From Acinetobacter lwoffii (GTDB taxonomy: Bacteria; Pseudomonadota; Gammaproteobacteria; Pseudomonadales; Moraxellaceae), in assembly GCF_024129355.1 (NCBI RefSeq), contig NZ_JAMXXP010000003.1, positions 62,001 to 126,000 of the forward strand: DNA of 64,000 bases. Reading direction: 5' to 3'. A program made the translations under genes and the position numbers. Positions 1 through 8,638 of the stretch are shown here, piece after piece; the stretch's first letter is position 1; every line of letters begins with the position of its first letter. The notes beneath the pieces were generated by a model that was not told the origin of the DNA, made no database searches, and worked only from the letters and a program-made list of their open reading frames with translations.

Positions 1-1026
1 GACAATGCACTGGATAGTTTCCTGGCGACCCAAAGTGCTCGAGATGCGACGCAAATTGCCTTAATTGGTCAGGTGTCTCAGGCTTGGCTCAGCTACTCGT
101 TTGCCAATGCCAATCTGGCTTTGGCTGAGCAAACGCTGAAAGCTCAGCTTGAATCTTTTAATCTGAACAAAAAACGTTTTGATGTCGGGATCGACAGCGA
201 GCTTCCAGTGCGTCAGGCGCAAATTTCGGTTGAAACAGCACGTAATGATGTTGCGAATTACCGGACTCAGGTGGCACAGGCACAAAACCTGTTAAACCTG
301 CTGGTCGGTCAGCAAGTGCCTGCGAATTTATTACCAGCACAACGCGTGACCCGCATCACTTCCAATACTGCATTGGGTTCAGGCTTGCCAAGTGATCTAT
401 TAATTAACCGTCCAGATGTCCGTGCCGCTGAATACCGTCTATCTGCGGCAGGTGCCAATATTGCGGCAGCACGTGCGCGTCTGTTCCCGACAATTAGTCT
501 GACTGGTTCAGCAGGTTATGCCTCTACTGATTTAGGCGACCTGTTTAAGTCGGGCAGTTTTGCTTGGTCATTTGGTCCGAGTCTGGATATTCCAATTTTT
601 GATTGGGGCACCCGTCAGGCCAATATCCGTATTTCTGAAACCGATCAGCAAATTGCCTTGTCAGATTACGAAAAGTCGATTCAGACTGCTTTCCGTGAAG
701 TGAATGATGCTTTGGCGGTACGTCAGAATATTGGTGATCGTCTTGCAGCTCAGCGCCGTCTGGTCGAAGCAACCAACACCACCTATCGCTTGTCGCAGGC
801 ACGTTTCCGCGCCGGGATTGACAGCTATCTGACTGTACTGGATGCACAGCGTGCGTCTTATGCAGCAGAACAAGGTTTGTTATTGCTTGAACAGGCCAAT
901 CTGAACAATCAGGTTGAAGTCTACAAAACCCTGGGTGGCGGCTTGAAAGTCAACACGACGGATATCTTGCTGAACACACCGTCTGTGTCTGAACAGCGCC
1001 GTGCGGCAGAACAACCAGCGCAATAA
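1..1026 (+). CDS. adeK: RND efflux outer-membrane channel, AdeK/OprM type (5' truncated)
   Basis: Outer-membrane channel of a tripartite RND drug pump; it carries substrate from the periplasmic adaptor to the outside. The reading frame is open from base 1, so the start and the lipoprotein signal lie outside the window; about 341 residues remain of an expected ~480. Visible family features are the long helical segments rich in Ala and Gln, the conserved LLINRPDVRAAEYRL stretch between the two OEP repeats, and the FPTISLTGSAGY strand. The C-terminal half repeats the pattern (FREVNDAL, then YLTVLDAQR), as expected for an OEP duplication. In Acinetobacter the third gene of adeIJK has this layout, so adeI and adeJ probably lie just upstream, unseen. 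A strong terminator follows. The symbol is from recognition of the C-terminal half only; a close OprM paralogue is possible. Confidence 0.82.
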   Translation, partial: DNALDSFLATQSARDATQIALIGQVSQAWLSYSFANANLALAEQTLKAQLESFNLNKKRFDVGIDSELPVRQAQISVETARNDVANYRTQVAQAQNLLNLLVGQQVPANLLPAQRVTRITSNTALGSGLPSDLLINRPDVRAAEYRLSAAGANIAAARARLFPTISLTGSAGYASTDLGDLFKSGSFAWSFGPSLDIPIFDWGTRQANIRISETDQQIALSDYEKSIQTAFREVNDALAVRQNIGDRLAAQRRLVEATNTTYRLSQARFRAGIDSYLTVLDAQRASYAAEQGLLLLEQANLNNQVEVYKTLGGGLKVNTTDILLNTPSVSEQRRAAEQPAQ

Positions 1027-1046
1027 ATTCCAGATAGATCAAGAAA

Positions 1047-1070
1047 AGCTCACTTCAGTGGGCTTTTTTT
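1047..1070 (+). terminator. Rho-independent terminator after adeK
   Basis: Stem AGCTCAC / GTGGGCT with a four-base loop, followed by a run of seven T residues; it begins 21 bases after the adeK stop codon. Confidence 0.85.
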
Positions 1071-1127
1071 ATTGCATTTTCAAGGGAGTTTTCCTATTGT
1101 CATAGACTAGCGATTTATTTAGAAAAC

Positions 1128-1490
1128 ATGCACATGTTACTTAGCAATCTGGAATCTGTACCGGGACATACCATTCGCCAGCAAATTGATGTGGTGTATG
1201 GCAGTACCGTACGCAGCAAACATGTCGGACGTGACTTACTGGCCGGCCTGAAAAATATTGTCGGTGGTGAGCTTACCGCCTATACTGAACTGCTGGAAGA
1301 ATCCCGTCAGGAAGCCATGAACCGCATGATTGAAAAAGCCCGCAGCATGGGTGCCAATGCAATTGTCGGCATACGTTTCTCGACCTCTAATATTGCCCAA
1401 GGTGCTTCTGAACTCTTTGTTTATGGGACAGCCGTAGTGGTTGATCCGATCATGCCAAAATTGCCCGACCCTTTTCCGCAGGCAGATTAA
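1128..1490 (+). CDS. YbjQ family protein (soluble)
   Basis: A 120-residue YbjQ/UPF0145 family protein, a small fold that forms pentamers or decamers; its cellular role is not established. Seen here are the typical VYGSTVRSKHVGRD segment, a GGELTAYTELLEESRQEA helix, and the ARSMGANAIVGIRFSTS strand that marks the family. No signal peptide or membrane segment. Two starts are possible, ATG 1128 and ATG 1134; neither has a clear ribosome site. The stop is three bases before the next YbjQ gene, so the two are almost certainly co-transcribed and perhaps co-assemble. Confidence 0.85.
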   Translation: MHMLLSNLESVPGHTIRQQIDVVYGSTVRSKHVGRDLLAGLKNIVGGELTAYTELLEESRQEAMNRMIEKARSMGANAIVGIRFSTSNIAQGASELFVYGTAVVVDPIMPKLPDPFPQAD

Positions 1491-1493
1491 AAC

Positions 1494-1922
1494 ATGGATG
1501 GTTTAATTCTCCAGATCATCATTTTTGCCATTCTGTTTAGTGTCGGTTTCGGCTTTGGTCGTTATAACGAACGTAAACATTTTCGTTATCTGGATGAACA
1601 GGAACAACGCCTGGCATATATCCGGATGAACAATAGCCGCTTCGCTGTGTCTGAATATTCCGGACAGATGATCAGCAGCAATGTGGTCATTTCTCATGAT
1701 TATTTTAAATATGCGATTGCCAATGTGCAGAATATGCTCGGTGGCCGTCTGACCAGCTATGAAAGTGTAGTAGAACGCGCACGACGTGAAGCAATTGTGC
1801 GATTAAAACTCGAGGCCGAAAAAATCGGTGCGACTCAGATTATGGGCATTCGGCTCAGCACCACAGAACTCGGTATGCAAGGTGGCATGGTAGAAGTCTT
1901 TGCTTATGGCACTGCAATCTAA
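1494..1922 (+). CDS. Membrane-anchored YbjQ family protein
   Basis: 142 residues. The first ~22 (LILQIIIFAILFSVGFGFGRY) form one membrane helix; the rest is a YbjQ domain with the paired signatures GGRLTSYESVVERARREA and AEKIGATQIMGIRLSTTEL. It starts three bases after the preceding soluble YbjQ gene ends. The simplest reading is a membrane-tethered paralogue that recruits the soluble one into a mixed ring at the inner membrane; that is inference. Function unknown for the family. Confidence 0.83.
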   Translation: MDGLILQIIIFAILFSVGFGFGRYNERKHFRYLDEQEQRLAYIRMNNSRFAVSEYSGQMISSNVVISHDYFKYAIANVQNMLGGRLTSYESVVERARREAIVRLKLEAEKIGATQIMGIRLSTTELGMQGGMVEVFAYGTAI

Positions 1923-2154
1923 CAACCTGCTCAATCGATCTAAACCTCGGTTCAGAAAAAAATTTATTGAGATGATCACGCCTGCTGCGTGATCCGCGCA
2001 GTCAAATTACTCAACTCGAATCAGTTCGACACCTTTAGGATGAAATGTCGTAGAGGAAATAACTAAGGCTGCTACTCAGGCCGTTGCAATCTTCTTTATT
2101 GCAAACGGTTCTGTGTTAGGATCTTGAGAAGTCAGCAAAACAAATATAAATGGC

Positions 2155-2829
2155 ATGATGCAGCTTCTTCAATCTATAAAAACGGCACTTCAATCCCGTC
2201 TGTATTTCTTTATTATTTTCCCAGCCATCATTGGATTTTATCTGGTTTTACAGACAGTCACCCCTTTGAGCTGGTCAAGCTGCCTCTTGATCAGCTGGAA
2301 TATCGCGATTTACGCTTATTTATTATTGACCATAAAAAAACTCTGGCGTATTGATCATGCTCATATTCTGCAACGCGCCATGCAACAGGATGCCAGCAAA
2401 TGGATCATTCTGTTTCTGGTGATCATCACCCTGATCATGTGTTTTATAGCGATTATTATTGAAATTAATCACTTACCCAAAGATACCACCATCCGAACCG
2501 GTCATTTAATCTTGTCAGTTCTGACCATTATTTCAGCCTGGTTCTTGATGCATACGATTTTTGCAATTCATTATGCACATGACTTTTATTTGGCGCTCGA
2601 CAAACAGCAACAAGGTGGACTGGATTTCCCCAATACCACCAGACCGACTTATCCGGACTTTCTATATTTTAGTTATATTATCGGGACTTCTGCGCAAACT
2701 GCAGATGTATCCATTACTTGCCAATCCATGCGAGTCTTGAATACCCTACATTTGCTTTTGGCTTACGGATTCAATACCACCATTCTGGCCATCAGTATTA
2801 ACGTGACGGCAAACTTTATCAGTACTTAA
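2155..2829 (+). CDS. DUF1345 family integral membrane protein
   Basis: 224 residues with about five hydrophobic segments. The C-terminal half carries the DUF1345 signature: a GGLDFPN loop, PTYPDFLYFSYIIGTSAQTADV, then a final helix ending in AISINVTANFI. The family is found widely in bacteria without a proven role. ATG codons at 2155 and 2158 are both possible and no good ribosome site is visible. A longer overlapping reading frame that begins at 2124 has no family features and is a shadow. Confidence 0.85.
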   Translation: MMQLLQSIKTALQSRLYFFIIFPAIIGFYLVLQTVTPLSWSSCLLISWNIAIYAYLLLTIKKLWRIDHAHILQRAMQQDASKWIILFLVIITLIMCFIAIIIEINHLPKDTTIRTGHLILSVLTIISAWFLMHTIFAIHYAHDFYLALDKQQQGGLDFPNTTRPTYPDFLYFSYIIGTSAQTADVSITCQSMRVLNTLHLLLAYGFNTTILAISINVTANFIST

Positions 2830-2949
2830 AAAAGTTTTTTGGATAGTGGCAGTGCCCTGAAAATAGAGATCTACCGCCCAATTAGCTACCACTACCCAGC
2901 GTCTACCTAATCAGTTTTTAAATTAGGTCGATCACACTATTTGATTGCT

Positions 2950-3447
2950 TCAAGCGGTGAGACCTTTACGCAATTCATCTTCGACGATGCTGAGTTCAAT
3001 TTCACTAAATTTACGAATCTCACCTTCCGCATGCTTTTCTAGCATGCCACCGAGCAAAGGCACTTTGACTTTGACTGTCCAGTTTAACTGAAACTGGATC
3101 TGGTCTTCATCTCCAGTGACTGCACGCTGACAGATGGCCTCGATCGGCAAGTTCGCACCGAGTTGTACCGTCGAAGTCATTTCATTCAGATCGCTGACAT
3201 CGGTACGCTGCAAACGGAATGCATCTTTGAGTAATTTTTTTGCGATATCCGGAATATTAACATCCAGATTATAAGCGCGTTTCAGGGTATACATATGCCC
3301 CTGCTTTTCCGAAACCAGAATTTCCAAGTTTTGCGCAGGAATTCGATGGCAAACTGCCTCATGCAAACGAATATCATTGGCCAAACGCTTAAATTCATCA
3401 ATAGACACGCCATTGATAATTGCTTTCACGGTGAACTGATGTGCCAT
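2950..3447 (-). CDS. DUF2505 domain protein
   Basis: 165 residues, no signal peptide. The pattern fits DUF2505, a family related to the SRPBCC (START-like) ligand-binding fold: N-terminal strand HQFTVKAIINGVSIDEF, a mid-protein strand with FQLNWTVKVKVPLLGG, and a C-terminal helix MLEKHAEGEIRKFSEIE. The ligand is unknown. The start ATG at 3447 follows an AAGGA ribosome site at good spacing. Transcribed alone; the next gene upstream on this strand is about 150 bases away. Confidence 0.8.
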   Translation of the reverse strand: MAHQFTVKAIINGVSIDEFKRLANDIRLHEAVCHRIPAQNLEILVSEKQGHMYTLKRAYNLDVNIPDIAKKLLKDAFRLQRTDVSDLNEMTSTVQLGANLPIEAICQRAVTGDEDQIQFQLNWTVKVKVPLLGGMLEKHAEGEIRKFSEIELSIVEDELRKGLTA

Positions 3448-3596
3448 GCTAATTTTTCCTTATTTTTATTACGATATTCGCCTATGCCACTCCCGACCAA
3501 TGCGAATAAAAATCAAATACAGAGATGACTCTGCAATTTATATCAACTTTATAGCGGATGTCATTATTCTTTTATCGGGAAATTCCGGCAGCCCGG

Positions 3597-3872
3597 TCAA
3601 TGTTTGCAACATAGTTTTACTGAAAGCTGTGCCTGTCCACAGCTGATCTGTAGCTGCGCTTCGCCATAATAAATCACGGCATGAAACTCATCGGCACCAT
3701 CATCTAGACCGGAAATATAGTATTCTGTACCAACCGGAAAATCCTGCAACCAGTCAACCTTATAAAAATCCGAGACCGAATCAAACTGCAAATACAGTTC
3801 AGGCTCAGCTTCGATCTTCATCGCCAGAGCAATAAACTTCTGTAATTTTGCTTGATGAAAATCAATGATCAT
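3597..3872 (-). CDS. Small hypothetical protein
   Basis: 91 residues, acidic, not recognised. The start is well supported: AGGAG lies six bases before the ATG at 3872. No signal peptide, membrane segment or metal motif; there is a CGQAQLSVKLCC cluster at the C terminus with three cysteines in the last ten residues or so. The strand-rich middle (ELYLQFDSVSDFY, EYYISGLDDGADEFHAVIYYG) suggests a compact beta fold. It may be a lineage-specific Acinetobacter protein. No function is proposed. Confidence 0.6.
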   Translation of the reverse strand: MIIDFHQAKLQKFIALAMKIEAEPELYLQFDSVSDFYKVDWLQDFPVGTEYYISGLDDGADEFHAVIYYGEAQLQISCGQAQLSVKLCCKH

Positions 3873-4005
3873 AGCGCTCCTGCCTTTTTAGTCCGGATCA
3901 TTGCTCGCCAGACTTCGTACATTTTAAATGACTATTTCAAGGATACGACTCTCGAGTTTTGATGTTTTTCTAGCACAAGATTATGGCTTAAAGGAGATAA
4001 ATTAT

Positions 4006-4041
4006 ATGGGCTATTTCCGCCAAGCGGCAGAAAAAATCTGA
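4006..4041 (+). other. Eleven-codon ORF behind a strong ribosome site
   Basis: AAAGGAG at about 3990-3995 stands ten bases before ATG 4006, which opens MGYFRQAAEKI and then TGA. The site is better than that of most real genes nearby. It could be the remains of a decayed gene, or a leader peptide, or chance. Confidence 0.25.
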
Positions 4042-4131
4042 GCTAAGGCATGAGATACCTTTTCTGAATTGCAATGGCTTAAGTACGTAGTCTGAGATCT
4101 TCAATCGTACAGAATGACTGAAAGTGGTGTT

Positions 4132-4632
4132 CTAAGCACAGTCAGAATGCAAAAGTTCCCTGCGAATTTCATGCCGGTGCTCTTCTCCAAAACGGTCGAC
4201 ATGTGCATAGAATACGCCATAGCGACCGACATAATATTCCAGTGACTGATCATAAAAATTCCAGAAAATAGACCATTCGCCTAAATCCATCTGACGAATC
4301 TGGGTGCCACTATGCATTGGCATTTTTTGTAATAGTTCTTGCTGTAACTGTTCGGCCTGTGCCCGATTCTCAATATGCACCTGCCGTTGAAAGAATCGCT
4401 GTGCCACATCATCAAACAGTTCCAGTTCATAAGCATCCACCAGATGTACTTGCTGCTCTTGTTCGATGATCTCTTGCTCTGTCATGCTGGAAATCTGTGC
4501 CGGTTTTTCTGGTCGCTGACGCGCCAGATGGCGCTGAGCTTTATAGATCTTTCTGCCTACGATCCAGGCAGCATTCAACATGAATAAAACACATAACAAC
4601 AGCAGTAATTTCAGCATGGTTGATGATCTCAT
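4132..4632 (-). CDS. Single-pass membrane protein, unknown function
   Basis: 166 residues. An N-terminal membrane helix (about residues 6-24, MLKLLLLLCVLFMLNAAW) is followed by a basic stretch (GRKIYKAQRHLARQRPEKPAQ), which puts the helix N-in with the rest either periplasmic or on the cytoplasmic face, unclear which. The remainder is a hydrophilic domain with a Glu/Gln-rich helix and a strand region (GEWSIFWNFYDQSLEYYVGRYG). ATG 4632 and ATG 4617 are both possible starts. I do not recognise a family. Confidence 0.6.
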   Translation of the reverse strand: MRSSTMLKLLLLLCVLFMLNAAWIVGRKIYKAQRHLARQRPEKPAQISSMTEQEIIEQEQQVHLVDAYELELFDDVAQRFFQRQVHIENRAQAEQLQQELLQKMPMHSGTQIRQMDLGEWSIFWNFYDQSLEYYVGRYGVFYAHVDRFGEEHRHEIRRELLHSDCA

Positions 4633-4988
4633 GTGACTAATTTTATTTTTATGGTTATAGGATCAAGATTCATTTGAATAGTCCCTTTTGACTCAGCATA
4701 CGTCTATTTTTTATACAGTGCAAACTTGAGGCATATTTTTACTATTTATCTCCTCTGCTTGCTCATTTGTGCCTAGATTCGAACTTCGATTTATTCAAAA
4801 ATTGATTTACTTTGATTTTTTATTTTTAACTCGGTAATGAGATTCAAGAACTTGAGATAAACAAACAGGACAAATCATCAACAGAACCAATCTTCACATT
4901 AATAAATCACAGCAAAGATTCTCAAAAAACTACAATATTGTTCTGTTTTTTACCCTCTTCTTTTTTATCAAATAAACCTTCCCTATAA
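4633..4988. other. AT-rich intergenic stretch
   Basis: No coding sequence seen on either strand. A weak promoter-like pair TTGACT (4688-4693) and TATACA (4712-4717), 18 bases apart, faces right but lies some 270 bases before the next gene. Otherwise nothing recognisable. Confidence 0.4.
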
Positions 4989-5456
4989 ATGTTCGAGAAA
5001 ATGAATAATATTATGATTCGTGAAGGGAGGGTCGAAGATATACCTCAAATTATTCAGGTCATTCATGACAGCATTCAGTCCTGTGTACTGGATCATCAGC
5101 GTGAAGAAAGCAAAATTCAAACCTGGCTAGAAAAATTTGATCATGCCAGCCTGATTGTCGATATGCTGTATAACGATTGCTGGGTTTATCTCATCTATGA
5201 CAAGGTCGTCGGGTTCTTATTGGTCAGTGATGCTGGAGAAATCCGGATGCATTATGTGGCCCAACACTGCCAAAGGCTGGGGTTTGGCACCGAGTTATTT
5301 CATCAAATGCATCGCGCTTTATTAAAGAAAAAAATTCATCAGATTGAAATACAGTCTACTCAAACTGCCTTAAGTTATTATCAACACTGCGGCTTTCATC
5401 CCCATTCTGCCGAGTCAGAAGATGAATCGCGTTATCTGTATAAATATGTTTTTTAA
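4989..5456 (+). CDS. GNAT family N-acetyltransferase
   Basis: 155 residues with the GCN5-related acetyltransferase layout: N-terminal MIREGRVEDIPQIIQVIHDS, a central strand (LIYDKVVGFLLVSDAGEIRMHYVAQHCQRLGFGTELFHQMH) that carries the acetyl-CoA loop in the form QRLGFG, and the C-terminal ALSYYQHCGFHP motif typical of the fold. Substrate unknown. The start could also be one of two in-frame ATG codons within the first 12 residues; the family consensus begins near MIREG. The gene ends head-to-head with the minus-strand diguanylate cyclase, and the two stop codons overlap. Confidence 0.82.
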   Translation: MFEKMNNIMIREGRVEDIPQIIQVIHDSIQSCVLDHQREESKIQTWLEKFDHASLIVDMLYNDCWVYLIYDKVVGFLLVSDAGEIRMHYVAQHCQRLGFGTELFHQMHRALLKKKIHQIEIQSTQTALSYYQHCGFHPHSAESEDESRYLYKYVF

Positions 5457-7321
5457 TCGGCCTCTTTTTCAATTTTCAACTGATCACGTCCTGCCTGTTT
5501 GGCGGCGTAGAGCTGCACATCTGCCGCTTTCATCAATTCATGAATATCTGCATAGCCATGTTTTTGTTCAACCCAGGCCGCGCCCATACTAACCGTAACA
5601 TAATCTTTTTCATCTGGCCGATTCAGATGTTGCATACGCTGTTCCCGAATCTGGTTTAACACATTTTCCAGATTTTTAAGGGCAGTTTGAACCGGCATTC
5701 CAGTGAGCAGAATCGCAAACTCTTCACCACCATAACGTGCCAGATAGCCAGACGGTGGCAAAGTGCCTTGAATAATCCTGACCAGATTTTTCAGGATTTC
5801 ATCGCCTTTTAAGTGACCATAGTAGTCATTATAGTTTTTAAAAAAATCGACATCGAGCATGGCAAAAATCAAGGTATGTTGCGGCTGTTGTTGGGTTTGT
5901 AAAAACTGCTGCTGGATTTCATGATTTAAGGCACGCCGGTTAAAAGCCCCGGTCAATGCATCAATATTCATCTGCTGTTCCAGTTTGGCATTCACTTCAC
6001 GCAGCTGCTGAGTGCGTTCTTTGACTTTTTGATCAAGCGAATTATTGAGCGCGATCAGGTTCAGGTTTAGCTGTTCAGTCTCATAAGTTTGATGTGCATA
6101 ATGTCTGGACTGCTGAAACATAATCAACAAGGCATATAAACTGGTGGAAATGAAAGACAAATGTGTGGTTTGAATAACATTAATCAGCAAGAGATAGTCA
6201 TTTAAAAATGTCAGACACAAGAAAATAATGGCAAACAGATTCAGGCGTGAATACGGTTGCTTATCACGTAGGGTCTGATAAAACCCGTACATAAAATTCC
6301 CAATAATCACCAGACCATAAATCGCACTATAGAGCGCAAGACGTTCAAATAACTCGGGGGTAGAAAATAGCGTCACACTGATATTCAAAATCAATAAGAC
6401 GATCGCAATATAATAAATCAGCGGTTTTAAATAGCGCTGATTAAACAGATGCATATAACTGAGGAAAAATAATACCGCCAGAAACGTAAACAGATACTCT
6501 AAACGTGTTCCCCATAACCAGTCGATATTGGTAAATACCGAATAGGCATAGGGCGCTGAAAACAGGTTATGCAGGGCCAGAAAGATAATAAAACAGCCAA
6601 ACACAAAAATGCTTTTGCTATTACGCTCTTTCGATCCTCGAAATATTGAAAACAGGATATTGAAAACACCCACCCCGAGTACTGCGCCACAGGCCATGGC
6701 AATACTCATCATCAACTGCTGGAATTGACGATTGACTGTACCTGCGACCCCAATCTGCATTGGGCGTTCCAGCCCTCCATGCAAATGAGTGTAATTCGAG
6801 GCCTGAATGCTTAAGGTAATGTATTCACTGTCTGCAACGAAATAGCCAATCCGGGGGGCTTTTTCAGTGATCTGCTGTTCAGGTGTTTTACTGATTTGCC
6901 CAAGCCGGACAATAAACTGTCCATTGACATATACCCGATAGGCGCCGTATTGGGTTGGAATCCGAATCGCGATGCGTCGCCCGAGAAATTCTTTCGGAAT
7001 TTTAAAATAACCAATAAAGGTACCGTAGCCAGAGTTTGAACCCGCTAGAGTTTTAAAAGAGGCTGGCAATTCAACTGTTTTTGACTGGAGTACGGGGCTG
7101 GGCTGAACAATAAACTGACTCGGATAAAACAGCCATTTTCCCTGCAAAGGACTCGTACTATGTTCGGTAAAATGAACTTCAGTAATATGGTCGTGAGATT
7201 GCTGCTGAAATGACGGCGAAGGGAGTTCATCCTGAGCGATTGCTGAACTTATGATGCAAGTCATCCAGCTCAAGGCACAGACAAATACGAAAAAACAGAC
7301 ATTCCTTATCAAGTTATGCAA
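5453..7321 (-). CDS. 7TM sensor diguanylate cyclase (7TMR-DISM + GGDEF)
   Basis: 622 residues. Order: signal peptide (about 1-29), an extracellular beta-sandwich sensor of the 7TMR-DISM extracellular type (about 35-190), seven membrane helices (about 200-400), a short coiled coil, and a GGDEF domain (about 455-620). The active-site motif is RYGGEEFAIL, near residue 530, so it should make cyclic di-GMP from two GTP. The usual inhibitory RxxD site just before the motif reads PPSG here, so product feedback through that site seems absent. The sensor ligand is unknown; in this family carbohydrate-like or small ligands are suspected. Likely links an external cue to attachment or motility, which fits the pil-chp operon further along. 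No good ribosome site before ATG 7321. Confidence 0.88.
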   Translation of the reverse strand: MHNLIRNVCFFVFVCALSWMTCIISSAIAQDELPSPSFQQQSHDHITEVHFTEHSTSPLQGKWLFYPSQFIVQPSPVLQSKTVELPASFKTLAGSNSGYGTFIGYFKIPKEFLGRRIAIRIPTQYGAYRVYVNGQFIVRLGQISKTPEQQITEKAPRIGYFVADSEYITLSIQASNYTHLHGGLERPMQIGVAGTVNRQFQQLMMSIAMACGAVLGVGVFNILFSIFRGSKERNSKSIFVFGCFIIFLALHNLFSAPYAYSVFTNIDWLWGTRLEYLFTFLAVLFFLSYMHLFNQRYLKPLIYYIAIVLLILNISVTLFSTPELFERLALYSAIYGLVIIGNFMYGFYQTLRDKQPYSRLNLFAIIFLCLTFLNDYLLLINVIQTTHLSFISTSLYALLIMFQQSRHYAHQTYETEQLNLNLIALNNSLDQKVKERTQQLREVNAKLEQQMNIDALTGAFNRRALNHEIQQQFLQTQQQPQHTLIFAMLDVDFFKNYNDYYGHLKGDEILKNLVRIIQGTLPPSGYLARYGGEEFAILLTGMPVQTALKNLENVLNQIREQRMQHLNRPDEKDYVTVSMGAAWVEQKHGYADIHELMKAADVQLYAAKQAGRDQLKIEKEAD

Positions 7322-7505
7322 ATACGTTATATCTCAAAATAATTCTTTATTATTCTTATAATCTACAAGGAATATTTTTGATTTCAAATCTTTTTAGATG
7401 TTTTTTGTAGCGTCTCCGGCACAGTCTATTTTGAAGCGACTGTACCAGAACCATCATACATTTTTGAATAAAAAATATATTTTATATTCAGCCAGTTAAA
7501 TCATT

Positions 7506-7844
7506 TTAATCACGTGTTTTTACGTCAAACAATTCAATTTCAAAAATCAGGTTGGAATTGGCCGGAATGACTTTACCCATTTTGCGTTCGCCATAGGCCA
7601 AATGTGCAGGCACCATCAGTTTACGCTTACCGCCAACTTTCATTCCCAGAATACCCTGATCCCAACCTTTGATCACACGACCGGTACCAATAACAGTTTC
7701 AAAATAATTACCGCGGTCAATAGAAGAGTCAAACTTGGTTCCATCTTCCAGCCAGCCAGTATAGTGCGTGGTAATTAAGGCACCTTTCACCGCTTCTTTA
7801 CCTTCGCCTACTTTTAAATCAATAATTTCAAGTTCGTTGATCAT
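7506..7844 (-). CDS. FKBP-type peptidyl-prolyl cis-trans isomerase
   Basis: 112 residues, a single FKBP domain with no signal peptide, so cytoplasmic. Typical residues are present: VHYTGWLEDGTKFDSS-like strand (here THYTGWLEDGTKFDSS), VIKGWDQGILGMKVGGKRKL, and LAYGERKMGKVIPANSNLIFEIELFDV at the end. The enzyme speeds Xaa-Pro isomerisation in folding proteins. The length is the usual minimal FKBP size. Single gene with its own upstream gap; no terminator seen. Confidence 0.92.
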   Translation of the reverse strand: MINELEIIDLKVGEGKEAVKGALITTHYTGWLEDGTKFDSSIDRGNYFETVIGTGRVIKGWDQGILGMKVGGKRKLMVPAHLAYGERKMGKVIPANSNLIFEIELFDVKTRD

Positions 7845-7929
7845 GGTTATTTACCTGAGAGGAGCATAAAATTCAAAGCTCAGTATAAACTGGAATGCTC
7901 TATATTTTTAAGTCTGGGCCATTGATGGG

Positions 7930-8553
7930 TTAAAAGCTGAGTTCCTGAATATTCTTATCATTGAGTAAATACTGGGTTAATTCTTGATGATTCTTGGCCG
8001 ATCCCATCAGAATCCAGCGTCCGACAATCTGTTGATCAATTTTTTTTTGTGAGGAATGCACCACTTTTAACTGATAACGTTTAAATAACATTTCGTAGTG
8101 ATCGGAATCATTCTGATCGAATGGGCAGACGATTTCATAGCTGCGTTCCTGATTCAGAGATTCAATGCCACGCTGAACATACATTAATAGAACCAGCACC
8201 GCCATGACAATAAAAGTAGCCCAAATACTTAAGAGTTCATAGCCAGCACCGACTGCCATGCCGAGTGCAGCTGTCATCCAGATGGTGGTCGCGGTGGTAA
8301 TCCCGGAAATACGGTTATCATCTTTCAGGATAACACCAGCACCTAGAAAACCCAGTCCAGTCAAGACATTGGCGGCCAGCCGGTCAGGATTGGCCACGCC
8401 TATTTTCAGGGAGATAATGGTAAATAAACAGGAACTCAGACTGACCATAATCATGGTACGCAGTCCGGCAGATTTACTATGATACTCACGCTCTGCACCA
8501 ATAATTGCGCCGATCGCGACAGCCAGCAGTAAATCATAAAGTTCATGGTACAT
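7930..8553 (-). CDS. MgtC/SapB family membrane protein
   Basis: 207 residues. Four to five membrane helices in the first ~140 residues with the MgtC signatures AIGAIIGAEREYHSKSAGLRT, LTGLGFLGAGVILKDD and ITTATTIWMTAALGMAVG, followed by a cytoplasmic C-terminal domain of ~65 residues. MgtC proteins act in magnesium-limited growth and, in pathogens, intramacrophage survival by acting on ATP synthase or transporters; this one may be a housekeeping relative, since the C-terminal domain is shorter than in Salmonella MgtC. Confidence 0.88.
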   Translation of the reverse strand: MYHELYDLLLAVAIGAIIGAEREYHSKSAGLRTMIMVSLSSCLFTIISLKIGVANPDRLAANVLTGLGFLGAGVILKDDNRISGITTATTIWMTAALGMAVGAGYELLSIWATFIVMAVLVLLMYVQRGIESLNQERSYEIVCPFDQNDSDHYEMLFKRYQLKVVHSSQKKIDQQIVGRWILMGSAKNHQELTQYLLNDKNIQELSF

Positions 8554-8638
8554 GGTGCAGCCCTGCGTATTCTTATCCCTCAGATATACGCAATTTGAGC
8601 TACAGGATACAAGTCCAGACTTGCATCCTTATTTGGCC

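Noticed and set aside
1972-1996. GATCACGC / GCGTGATC hairpin after the second YbjQ gene
   Set aside because: A real eight-bp palindrome at 1974-1994, but no T run follows and it lies about 50 bases past the stop, so it is not listed as a terminator.
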